Part shown: piece after piece, positions 16,398 to 24,621 of the stretch
How positions within the stretch are numbered: position 1 is the first letter of the stretch
Layout of the letters: every line of letters starts with the position of its first letter
Program-made: the position numbers and the translations under genes
Source of the DNA: Paenibacillus stellifer
Lineage (GTDB): Bacteria; Bacillota; Bacilli; Paenibacillales; Paenibacillaceae
Direction: 5' to 3'
Assembly: GCF_000758685.1 (NCBI RefSeq)
Contig: NZ_CP009286.1
Span: 2,076,501-2,140,500, forward strand
Length of the DNA stretch: 64,000 bases
Notes under the pieces: model-generated
Database searches by the model: none
What the model was told of the DNA's origin: nothing
What the model saw: only the letters and a program-made list of their open reading frames with translations

Positions 16398-16664
16398 ATG
16401 GAACCGACTCCCTGCGATCCCCGATATTATGAGATGCTGGAGCAGCTGCAGACGCTGGATTTCGCTCTGGTGGAGCTAAATCTCTATCTGGATACCCACC
16501 CGACCGATCTCAAGGCCATTACACAGTTCAACCAGCTGACTCAGGAACGCACGCGGTGCGCCAAACAATTCCAGGAGCTGTACGGCCCTCTGCAGAACTT
16601 CGGGCGGGCCTATTCCAAATGCCCATGGGAATGGAACGAGCCGCCTTGGCCGTGGCAGGTGTAG
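16398..16664 (+). CDS. cotJB: Spore coat peptide assembly protein CotJB
   Basis: An 88-residue protein that begins three bases after cotJA ends. The CotJB core is recognisable: YYEMLEQLQTLDFALVELNL, then LDTHPTD, a Cys-containing helix, and the aromatic tail CPWEWNEPPWPWQV. CotJB is needed together with CotJA and CotJC for stable deposition in the coat. The site AGAGGAGG overlaps the end of cotJA, so translation is probably coupled. Confidence 0.92.
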   Translation: MEPTPCDPRYYEMLEQLQTLDFALVELNLYLDTHPTDLKAITQFNQLTQERTRCAKQFQELYGPLQNFGRAYSKCPWEWNEPPWPWQV

Positions 16665-16693
16665 AGACTGTTAACGAAGGAGGAGGTTAACGC

Positions 16694-17263
16694 ATGTGGA
16701 TCTATGAGAAAAAACTGCAGTATCCGGTCCGGGTCAGCAAATGCGATCCGCGGATGGCGAAATTTCTGATCGAGCAATACGGGGGCGCGGACGGGGAGCT
16801 TGCCGCCGCCCTCCGCTATATGAACCAGCGGTATTCGATCCCGGGCAAAATTATCGGGCTGCTCACCGATATTTCCACGGAGGAGCTCGCCCATCTGGAA
16901 ATGATCGCGACGATGGTCTACAAGCTGACGAAGGATGCGACGCCACAGCAGCTGGAGCAAGCCGGATTAGGCGCCCATTACGTGAATCATGATTCGGCGC
17001 TGTTCTACGAGAATGCGGGGGGAGTTCCCTTTACAGCGGCCTATATTCAGGCCAAAGGCGACCCGATTGCCGATCTGTATGAGGACATCGCGGCGGAAGA
17101 GAAAGCGCGGGCTACATATCAGTGGCTAATCAACATGACCGATGATGTGGACTTGATGGATAGTCTCAAATTTCTGCGGGAGCGGGAAATTGTGCATTCC
17201 CAACGATTCCGGGAAGCGGTTGAAATTCTCAAGGAAGACAGGGAATACAAGAAGGTATACTAG
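16694..17263 (+). CDS. cotJC: Manganese catalase-like spore coat protein CotJC
   Basis: A 189-residue protein of the ferritin-like manganese catalase family. Metal-ligand helices are seen as QYGGADGELAAALRYMNQRY, TDISTEELAHLEMIATMV, and a later IAAEEKARATYQW and REIVHSQRFREA. CotJC is a coat protein with probable catalase activity that protects the spore from peroxide. It closes the cotJ operon, 29 bases after cotJB, with its own GGAGGAGG site. Confidence 0.93.
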   Translation: MWIYEKKLQYPVRVSKCDPRMAKFLIEQYGGADGELAAALRYMNQRYSIPGKIIGLLTDISTEELAHLEMIATMVYKLTKDATPQQLEQAGLGAHYVNHDSALFYENAGGVPFTAAYIQAKGDPIADLYEDIAAEEKARATYQWLINMTDDVDLMDSLKFLREREIVHSQRFREAVEILKEDREYKKVY

Positions 17264-17388
17264 GCAAGGGGGTATACGGGGCTGGGGCTTCCGGGCATCT
17301 TCCAACTTTCCGGAAACTCCAGACTTCTGGAAACTCCGACTTGATGGTATACTCGATCAACTCCCGGCGAGGCTGCCTATAACAACAC

Positions 17389-17427
17389 AACAGACTCTCC
17401 GCAACTAACAAGCGGAGAGTCTGTTTG
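17389..17427. terminator. Bidirectional terminator between cotJC and the sugar permeases
   Basis: A perfect 14-bp stem AACAGACTCTCCGC/GCGGAGAGTCTGTT with a 9-base loop. It lies between convergent genes and probably serves both. The stretch 17264-17388 shows no gene. Confidence 0.8.
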
Positions 17428-17442
17428 CGCTTCAAAGGGAAG

Positions 17443-18342
17443 TCAGCCTTTAACGGCTCCGGCGACCACGCCTTTGACAATGTACTTCTGCAGGAAGATG
17501 AAGACGATGATGGAAGGCAGCACCGCCATGACCATCGCGGTCATCGCATATTGCCAGTCGGATGTGTACTGGCCGACAAAGGTATAGGCTGCAAGTGTAA
17601 GCGTCTTCGTATCCGGCGATCCGTTGACCATGAGCAGGGGCAGCAGGAAGTCGTTCCAGATCCACATAACGTCGATAATGATAATTGTGGTGGTTACCGA
17701 CTTCAACAGCGGGAAGATGACGCTGAAGAACAGCCGGAATCCGGAAGCGCCGTCCATCGTGGCGCTCTCGTCAATTTCCCGGGGAATACCCTTGACGAAT
17801 CCGTGGTAGATAAAGACGGCAAGCGGCGCTCCGAAGCCCCAGTACAGCAGGCCGAGTCCCCAGGTGCTCTCGGACAGGCCCAGATTTTTGGCCAGCTGCA
17901 GCACGGTCAGCATAATGGACTGAAACGGAATGAGCATCGGCATGATGCACAGAATATAGATGAAGCCGCTGAGCCGGGATTTGGTCCGGGCCAGCTTGTA
18001 GGCCGCGATGGAGGATACCAGCACAATGCCCGCCAGGCCGATTACCGTAATGACCAGATTGTTAAGAAAAAGCTTCGGATAGTTGATGAACTTCCATACA
18101 TAGGAGTAATTATCGAATGCCAGATGCTTGGGCAGCGCGATAACGTCCGTCATGACTTCGCTGAAGCTTTTGAGCGAGTTGATGAGCGTCAGGAACAAAG
18201 GATAGAGGAACAGGAGAGACAGGATGACCATGACGGCCTCGAGCGCGATTTTGCCCGGCGAATACGATTTATTCTTCACTCTCTCACCTCTCTGAGTCTG
18301 AAGAAGCTTGGCCGAATTGCTGGGTGTATAGGGTTTATTCAT
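17443..18342 (-). CDS. Sugar ABC transporter permease, MalG/LacG type
   Basis: A 299-residue inner permease of a carbohydrate ABC importer (CUT1 class). After a hydrophilic N-terminal tail there are six hydrophobic segments. The EAA loop that docks the ATPase is clear: EIDESATMDGASGFRLFFSV followed by IFPLL. The final residues KGVVAGAVKG are the typical MalG-type end. Its ATG shares a base with the stop of the upstream permease (TGATG), so translation is coupled. No ATPase gene accompanies the pair. Confidence 0.9.
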   Translation of the reverse strand: MNKPYTPSNSAKLLQTQRGERVKNKSYSPGKIALEAVMVILSLLFLYPLFLTLINSLKSFSEVMTDVIALPKHLAFDNYSYVWKFINYPKLFLNNLVITVIGLAGIVLVSSIAAYKLARTKSRLSGFIYILCIMPMLIPFQSIMLTVLQLAKNLGLSESTWGLGLLYWGFGAPLAVFIYHGFVKGIPREIDESATMDGASGFRLFFSVIFPLLKSVTTTIIIIDVMWIWNDFLLPLLMVNGSPDTKTLTLAAYTFVGQYTSDWQYAMTAMVMAVLPSIIVFIFLQKYIVKGVVAGAVKG

Positions 18343-19232
18343 CAGGCTTCCACCTCTCTGCGTTTAAAGAAGGCCAACTGGATCATCGTTACGATGAGCA
18401 CTGCCACGAACAGAATGAGCGCCTTGGCTGTTCCGTAGCCGTACAGATTGTTCTGGAACGTATCGCGATAGATGTCGTAGGCGATGCTGTAGGTCGTGCC
18501 GCCAGGTCCGCCGCCTGTCAGGGACAGAATGACGTCGAACACCTTGATCGAGTTCGTTAATGCCATGAACACCGAGATCGTGACCGAAGGCGCGAGCAGC
18601 GGAAGCGTGATGCTCCAGAATCTCCGGAACGGACCGGCGCCGTCCACGGTGGCGGCTTCTTTCAGATCATCCGGTACGGACTGGAGACCCGCGATATATA
18701 TGACCAGGTAGAACCCGATCGACTGCCAGATCGAAACGAGCAGAATGGAGATGAAGGCTAGTCCCGGCGTGCCGAGCCAGCTTAGATCGAATATTCCCCA
18801 GCCAGTACTTTCGCCGAAGGAGTTGAAGCCCTGCATGAAGATGAATTTCCAGATGAACCCGACGATAACCAGGCTGAGAATATACGGAATAAAGAAAGCT
18901 GCCCGCAGCCAGGAGGTCGTCTTCAGCTTCATGTCCAGCACGAGCGCGAGCGCAATCGCCAGCACATTGACAAGCACGATGTAGAGAATGGCGTATTTGA
19001 CAGTAAACCAGGCTGCGTTCGAGAAATTGGAGTCCCCCATGAAAATCTGCTTGAAATTATCCAGTCCGATAAAGGCCGGATGCTTCGAAATGCCGTTCCA
19101 TTTGGTCAAAGAGTAGCGGATGGTCATGGCGAACGGAATGTAGAAGGCGACGACAATACAGATCATGACAGGCAGGGTGAACAGGCCGAACTCTGATCTG
19201 CCCCGCAAGCTTTTGCCTAATGATTTCAACAT
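18342..19232 (-). CDS. Sugar ABC transporter permease, MalF/LacF type
   Basis: A 296-residue permease with six membrane segments and the EAA loop DLKEAATVDGAGPFRRFWSI followed by TLPLL. It pairs with the downstream MalG-type permease. The binding protein at 23047 and the alpha-galactosidase at 24622 suggest alpha-galactosides (melibiose, raffinose family) as substrate; that is inferred from context. The gene is divergent from the sensor kinase at 19420, and the 187 bases between them hold the inverted repeat at 19284-19300. Its upstream AAAAAGAGG serves as ribosome binding site. Confidence 0.9.
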   Translation of the reverse strand: MLKSLGKSLRGRSEFGLFTLPVMICIVVAFYIPFAMTIRYSLTKWNGISKHPAFIGLDNFKQIFMGDSNFSNAAWFTVKYAILYIVLVNVLAIALALVLDMKLKTTSWLRAAFFIPYILSLVIVGFIWKFIFMQGFNSFGESTGWGIFDLSWLGTPGLAFISILLVSIWQSIGFYLVIYIAGLQSVPDDLKEAATVDGAGPFRRFWSITLPLLAPSVTISVFMALTNSIKVFDVILSLTGGGPGGTTYSIAYDIYRDTFQNNLYGYGTAKALILFVAVLIVTMIQLAFFKRREVEA

Positions 19233-19283
19233 GGCTGCACCTCTTTTTGGTAGTGAAATGAATGCGATTACATCTTGCCACGC

Positions 19284-19300
19284 CTAACCGTTAAGGTTAG
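19284..19300. promoter_or_regulatory. Candidate operator between permease and kinase genes
   Basis: CTAACC-5-GGTTAG is a perfect 6-bp inverted repeat within the divergent promoter region. It could bind the AraC-type response regulator encoded at 21275-22924 or another regulator. No experiment or second copy supports it here. Confidence 0.3.
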
Positions 19301-19419
19301 TCTATATGGAGTACCATAGCTGTATTATAGAGCGCCCTGAGCTGCCGCAGAAATGGATTTAAGAGGACAGTTAGGGGTAAAAAGGTGAACGGAATGCAGA
19401 AGAAAGAAGGCGCTCACAA

Positions 19420-21282
19420 GTGAGAAATCAAATCCTGCGAAGGCTGGATGACTGGTTCGAGCCGGTAACCCGGAGGCTGGCGAACAAGCTGATCCTGACA
19501 TTCACCATCATTATCGTTCTGGTCGTTTCTTCCCTGACCTTTATCTCCTACAGCATGCTCAGAAGGGAATCCGTGAACAGCAGCATCGCCAGTACAGACA
19601 ATAATCTACTGCTGGTCGGGCGCAATTTCGATAGTTATCTGAAAGGAATCGAGCAGCTGTCGCTGCCGCAGATTTCCTACGATGAATTCAACTATGCGCT
19701 GCTGTATGAGACGCAGGATTACGCCTCCAAGATGTATCTGGAGAGTTATTTGAAGAATCTGTATTTTTCACGGAGCGATCTGGAGACGATTTATCTCTAT
19801 ATTCTCAAGGAACATAAATATTACTGGGTCACCAAGGAAAACTATAATATTACGGTGAGGGTCGCCGAGCACCCGTCCATCGAGAATCTTCCCTGGTACA
19901 AAAGCGCGCTTGGAAGCCCGTCCAACCGTTCCTATCAATCTCTTCTGGGAGCGGGAGATGGCGGAGCTGCGCTGAGATCCCCGGCGGATTATCCGGTTCA
20001 TCCCGGCAGGAGCTTCATGGGATACCATCGCCTGTTCCGCTCTATTGTGACGAGAGAGCCGGAAGCCGTGCTGTCCCTCTACTTCAATTCAAGCGGCGCG
20101 AATGAAATCCTGAAGGATATTCCCTTTAGCACAGGACAGCATCTTTTGCTGCTGGGACCGGACAACGCTCCTTTCATCGTCGACGACAAGGGTTTCTACA
20201 ACCACAGTGTGCAGTCGGGGCTGCTCTCCTCGTTGAATAGGGGGGAAGGGCGCTTTGTCCTGGAGGACAGCGGCGAGAAATATCTCGTCATCGCCAATAC
20301 CGGCAGCGCCCAAGGCTGGAAGCTGGTGAAGCCGATCCCTTACAGGATGATCTATGAGGCCGCCACGACCACCCGGAGATGGAGCCTGATCATCGGCTTG
20401 CTGTTTCTCGCGATGTCCATCGTGCTGACCGGAGTCATCTCCACCCGGATCACCCGTCCGCTGAAGGATCTGTCCCTGCAGATGCGACGGTTCGGGCAGG
20501 GAAGCTTCAATGCGGAGGCGAAGGTCAAAGGCAGGGATGAAATCGCCTATCTGTCCATGCACTTCAATAAAATGGTGAAGAAGACCAATGAGCTGATCAA
20601 CGAGCGGTTCAAGCTGAAAATCGCGGAGAAGAACGCCGTGCTGAAAGCGCTTGAAGCGGAGATCAACCCTCATTTTCTCTATAACGCCCTGCAGGCGATT
20701 TCCACCCGGGCGCTGAAGAACGGCAGCGCGGACATCGTCGAAATGGTGGATAATCTGGCCCTTACGCTGCGCTATTGCGTCAGCGGCAGAGAGACAGTGA
20801 CTGCCAGGGAGGAACTGAAGCATATCGAACGCTATTTGGCGCTGCAAAAGGCGAGATTCGGCAGCAGAATGCAGGTGGCCTACGACTGGGACGAGAGCCT
20901 GATGGAGCTCAGCATGCCGAAGCTGGCGCTGCAGACGCTGGTCGAGAATGCCATCAAGCACGGACTGGAACGGATTTCGAGTCCGATCACCATTACGATA
21001 TCGGCGAGACCCGAAGGCGGCACAGCCGCCATAACGGTGCATGACGACGGCCCCGGCATTTCGCCGGAGCGGCTGGAGCAGGTGAGACTCGCGCTGCGCA
21101 AATCCTGGGAGGCGCACGGGGAAATGGAACCGGACGGTTCAGGCGGCGGAATAGGACTGCGCAATCTGGATATGCGGCTGAAGCTGCTGTACGGCGAGGA
21201 AGCGGGGCTTGAGATCGAGAGTGGACCGGATGGAACCGTCATGTCTATGAAACTACCGATAGGAGGGGTTACCCGTGCTTAA
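19420..21282 (+). CDS. YesM-type sensor histidine kinase
   Basis: A 620-residue kinase. A transmembrane segment at about 27-47 is followed by a large extracellular sensor domain (50-320), a second segment (about 325-345), HAMP, and the His_kinase domain with NPHFLYNALQ near residue 416 holding the phosphorylated histidine. The HATPase part shows LVENAIKHGLE and GGGIGLRNLDMRLKLLYG. Such kinases sense sugars or the binding protein at the cell surface. GTG start; the response regulator begins inside its last codons. The position between permeases and binding protein argues that it controls this sugar locus. Confidence 0.9.
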   Translation: MRNQILRRLDDWFEPVTRRLANKLILTFTIIIVLVVSSLTFISYSMLRRESVNSSIASTDNNLLLVGRNFDSYLKGIEQLSLPQISYDEFNYALLYETQDYASKMYLESYLKNLYFSRSDLETIYLYILKEHKYYWVTKENYNITVRVAEHPSIENLPWYKSALGSPSNRSYQSLLGAGDGGAALRSPADYPVHPGRSFMGYHRLFRSIVTREPEAVLSLYFNSSGANEILKDIPFSTGQHLLLLGPDNAPFIVDDKGFYNHSVQSGLLSSLNRGEGRFVLEDSGEKYLVIANTGSAQGWKLVKPIPYRMIYEAATTTRRWSLIIGLLFLAMSIVLTGVISTRITRPLKDLSLQMRRFGQGSFNAEAKVKGRDEIAYLSMHFNKMVKKTNELINERFKLKIAEKNAVLKALEAEINPHFLYNALQAISTRALKNGSADIVEMVDNLALTLRYCVSGRETVTAREELKHIERYLALQKARFGSRMQVAYDWDESLMELSMPKLALQTLVENAIKHGLERISSPITITISARPEGGTAAITVHDDGPGISPERLEQVRLALRKSWEAHGEMEPDGSGGGIGLRNLDMRLKLLYGEEAGLEIESGPDGTVMSMKLPIGGVTRA

Positions 21283-22924
21283 TGTACTGATTATCGACGA
21301 CGAAGAACCGCTGCGCGAAGCGATTCGGATTCTGGGGGACTGGAAGAGTCTCGGAGTGGAAGAGGTGCTGGAAGCGGTGGACGGCCGCTCCGGGCTTGAC
21401 ATGCTGCGCAGCCGGAAGATCGATATTGCACTGGTGGATATGAAAATGCCCGAGCTTGGCGGCGCCGAATTTCTGCAGATCGCCGAACGGGAATTCCCCG
21501 ACCTGCTGACCATCGTGATCAGCGGCTATAACGATTTCGAATACACGCGCCAGGCAATCCGCTCTAAGGTTGTGGACTATTTACTGAAGCCGGTGAACCG
21601 GACCGATCTGAACACGGCTCTGCGCAAGGCGGTCGATGTGCTGGAGGCCAAGCGCCGGAAGGAGAGCGAGTTCATCAGCCGGAACATCACGCTTAATATG
21701 TCGCTGCCCAAGCTGAAGGAGAAGCTGTACCTTTCGATCATCCGGCGGACCTTCAAGGCCTCTGCGAATGAGGGCCTGCTGCCGCTGATCGGAGGCCGGA
21801 CACCGGGAAGCCGGTATGCCGCCGGTCTCGTACGGATCATGAATCTCGATGCGATCGCACGGGGGCGCTTTAATGGGGACCGGGATCTGCTGCATTTCGC
21901 GGTGACCAACGTCATCGGCGGAATTGGCGACGACGGCATTGAAGGATTCAGCTTCGCTGCGCCCGGTACCCGGGGAGACCGTGATTTCGCGGTCATTCTG
22001 ACGATCGCTCCCGTCAGCACGGGTGACGCGGCGTATTACTCCCGCCGCTATATGAACCGGGCTGCGGCGGCGCTGAAGGAGCTGCTGGGCGCGGCGGCCT
22101 TCACCGGTCTTGGCAGCCCCTGCGGCGATTGCCTGGAGCTTGCCCCCTCCTATGAAGAAGCAAGAACGGCGCTTGAGGGCATCAATCTGCTGAAACGGGA
22201 CGGGGGAGGGAGCCCGGCGGCGGTGGACCGGAAGCCTGCGGCCGATGCTCCGTCTCTGACCGCACGGATGCCGCTGATCCGGGGAGCGCTGGAGAACGGC
22301 GGGCTGAACCAGGCCAAGAGTGTCGTCGGTGAGTACCTCAAGAAATGGAGCGATACCGGTTCATTCACCCTGGGAGACGCCGACCGCGCGCTCCGGGAAT
22401 TCACGATTCTGCTGCAGGATATGACGCTTGAGCTGGGGGCTTCGGCCGACCGGGGAACCCGTCCGGCGAAGAACGAAGGAGAGGGCGGCGGCTACGGCGG
22501 AGAGTACGCCTCTTTCGAGGAATATGAGTCGCTCCTGTACCGGATTCTGGAGCTTCATTATGGTGATGTGGCCCGAACCTCCTCGGGCAACGCGCCGGAG
22601 GTGCTGGAGCAGATCAAATCCTATGTGGACAACCGCTATTACGAAGACATCAAAATTTCCGTATTCACGGACAAGTATTTTTTGAGCAGGGAATATTTGA
22701 TGAAGCTGTTTAAGGCCCGCTACGGTTACGGCATTCATGAATACGTGCAGAAGGTGAGAATGGACAAGGCGAAGGAGCTGCTCGGAGACCCGGATCTGAA
22801 AATCCAGGAAATCTCTGAAATGCTGGGCTATCGGGACAAAAATTATTTCAGCAAGGCGTTCCGCAATTACTTTGACTGCTCGCCTTCGGAATACCGGTCC
22901 ATTCTTCCAACCGCACAAAAATGA
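21275..22924 (+). CDS. Response regulator, REC-AraC (YesN type)
   Basis: A 549-residue transcription factor. The receiver domain (1-120) has LIIDDEE, the phospho-acceptor in LVDMKMPE (about residue 54) and YLLKPVN. A long middle region follows, and the C-terminal AraC DNA-binding domain (about 445-545) has ISVFTDKYFLSREYLMKLFK and IQEISEMLGYRDKNYFSKAF. GTG start with GGAGGGG; it overlaps the kinase gene by 8 bases, so translation is coupled. It probably activates the permease, binding-protein and alpha-galactosidase genes around it. Confidence 0.92.
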   Translation: MLNVLIIDDEEPLREAIRILGDWKSLGVEEVLEAVDGRSGLDMLRSRKIDIALVDMKMPELGGAEFLQIAEREFPDLLTIVISGYNDFEYTRQAIRSKVVDYLLKPVNRTDLNTALRKAVDVLEAKRRKESEFISRNITLNMSLPKLKEKLYLSIIRRTFKASANEGLLPLIGGRTPGSRYAAGLVRIMNLDAIARGRFNGDRDLLHFAVTNVIGGIGDDGIEGFSFAAPGTRGDRDFAVILTIAPVSTGDAAYYSRRYMNRAAAALKELLGAAAFTGLGSPCGDCLELAPSYEEARTALEGINLLKRDGGGSPAAVDRKPAADAPSLTARMPLIRGALENGGLNQAKSVVGEYLKKWSDTGSFTLGDADRALREFTILLQDMTLELGASADRGTRPAKNEGEGGGYGGEYASFEEYESLLYRILELHYGDVARTSSGNAPEVLEQIKSYVDNRYYEDIKISVFTDKYFLSREYLMKLFKARYGYGIHEYVQKVRMDKAKELLGDPDLKIQEISEMLGYRDKNYFSKAFRNYFDCSPSEYRSILPTAQK

Positions 22925-23046
22925 ACCGCTTTCAAAAATACACTTTTTTACCCCTATCTCTTCACTTATCTACATTCTTATCTTGTCGCAATTTATTTAG
23001 AATTGACCTCGAAGACCAAGATGCATGAGGAAAAGGGGGCAACAAG

Positions 23047-24375
23047 ATGTTGGAAAAAAGTATAACCTTATCCGCCAGTGTGCTGTTGATAGGCGGCCTT
23101 CTGGCCGGCTGTGGAGGCAGCGGCAACAACGGCGGGAATGCCTCGGCGACCGCGGGAGCCGGCTCCGGAGCCGCAAGCTCCGCCGCTTCCGACAAGCCTG
23201 TCACCATTAACATGTTCACCGCCTCTCCCGAGTACACCGATGCTTTCAATGCTTATATTGCCGAGTACAAAAAGGTCAAGCCTAACGTGACCATCAATCT
23301 GGAGATCATGCAGGCGGACTACAACACCGTGCTGAAATCCCGCATCGCCGCAGGCAGCACGCCGGATGTGTTCCAGACGACCGCCGGAGGAGATATCGAC
23401 ACATTCGCGGAATACAGCGCGGACCTGACAAATGAGCCGCTCGCTGCCGCCATGACGGATGCCGTGCGGGCCAATATGACCTCCTCGGACGGCAAGGTGC
23501 TCGGACTTCCGGTCAAAGGCAACCTTTTCGTCCTGATCTATAACAAGAAGCTGCTGTCCGAAGCCGGCATTCAGAATCCGCCGAAGACGCTGACCGAGCT
23601 GAACGAGGACATCACGAAGCTGGAAGCAAAGGGAATTACGCCTTTCGCCAATGCCTATAAAGAATGGTGGGTATGGAAGCATGTCTTCCAGCATTTTGTG
23701 GATGCTGCGGCCCAGGATGCCGGTACCGATGCCAAGACCCTCGTCTCCGACTTCATTGCGGGCAAGACGACCTTTAAGGACCACCCGGTGCTGTACAACA
23801 ACTTCTTCGACTTTATCGATACAACCGTCAAGCACGGAACGGACAAACCGCTCGAACGCGACAGCAACGCGGAAATCAGCGATTTCGCTTCCGGCAAGGC
23901 TGCCTTTATGACCGGCAAGGGAGCCTGGGACGAAGACGCGATCAAGAAGATCGCTCCCGACTTTGAACTCGGCATCGCGGGTTATCCTGTCAGCGACAAG
24001 CCGGAGCAGGCGGTCATCATTACCGGTGCCGACCAGGCGCTGCGGATCAACAAAGACTCGAAGGTAGCCAAAGAGACAATCGAGTTCTTCAACTGGCTGT
24101 ATACTTCCGATTACGGCAAGAACTGGTTCTCCGGCGTAGCGAAGGTTATCCCTCCGATCAAGGATGCTCCGCTGCCGGATCTGGATATGCCGAAGCAGAT
24201 GGAGGAAATTCTCAAGACCGAGAAATCCGGCGATCTGTCGGTTAACTATTCGCTCGACACGTTCCACCAGAAATTCGGCGAGCTGATGCAGGCTTATATC
24301 GGCGGCAGCAAGACGAAGGACCAGACGATCGACGAAATCCAGAAAGCCTGGATACAGTTCGGTTCCGCGCAGTAG
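23047..24375 (+). CDS. Sugar-binding lipoprotein of an ABC importer
   Basis: A 442-residue family 1 extracellular solute-binding protein. The signal peptide ends in the lipobox GLLAGC, with lipidated Cys22, followed by a Gly/Ser/Ala-rich linker. The mature part opens VTINMFTASPEYTDAFNAYI and has the two-lobe pattern of CUT1 binding proteins, including KVLGLPVKGNLFVLIYNKKL. It captures the sugar for the permeases at 17443-19232. It has its own ribosome binding site (AAAAGGGGG) and is followed by a terminator, so it may be made in excess over the permeases, as is usual. Confidence 0.9.
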   Translation: MLEKSITLSASVLLIGGLLAGCGGSGNNGGNASATAGAGSGAASSAASDKPVTINMFTASPEYTDAFNAYIAEYKKVKPNVTINLEIMQADYNTVLKSRIAAGSTPDVFQTTAGGDIDTFAEYSADLTNEPLAAAMTDAVRANMTSSDGKVLGLPVKGNLFVLIYNKKLLSEAGIQNPPKTLTELNEDITKLEAKGITPFANAYKEWWVWKHVFQHFVDAAAQDAGTDAKTLVSDFIAGKTTFKDHPVLYNNFFDFIDTTVKHGTDKPLERDSNAEISDFASGKAAFMTGKGAWDEDAIKKIAPDFELGIAGYPVSDKPEQAVIITGADQALRINKDSKVAKETIEFFNWLYTSDYGKNWFSGVAKVIPPIKDAPLPDLDMPKQMEEILKTEKSGDLSVNYSLDTFHQKFGELMQAYIGGSKTKDQTIDEIQKAWIQFGSAQ

Positions 24376-24434
24376 GCTTAATCGGTAAGCGGCAATTGGT
24401 AATCGGTAATCCCACATCATTCCACTAAGTAAAC

Positions 24435-24484
24435 GCGGGCGCGCGCCGCGAAGCTTCGGCTTCGCCGGCTGTCAGCCCGCTTTT
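24435..24484 (+). terminator. Terminator with UUCG tetraloop after the binding protein
   Basis: An outer stem GCGGGC/GCCCGC encloses a perfect 7-bp stem GCGAAGC/GCTTCGC closed by a TTCG tetraloop (24455-24458); TTTT follows at 24481. It separates the binding-protein and alpha-galactosidase genes. Confidence 0.7.
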
Positions 24485-24621
24485 GGCATTGACACCGCGA
24501 CACGATAATAGTAGACAAGAGAGAGCAACAGGCGACAATGACAGGGTGAACGGGTTGTTGTAAAATAACTCGGACATGATAGCGTATTCAATATTCACAT
24601 GGCGAAAGGTTGGACACATAC

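Noticed and set aside
17425..18438. Plus-strand open frame across the MalG-type permease
   Set aside because: Strongly charged product typical of the complement of a membrane-protein gene; the minus strand has the EAA loop.
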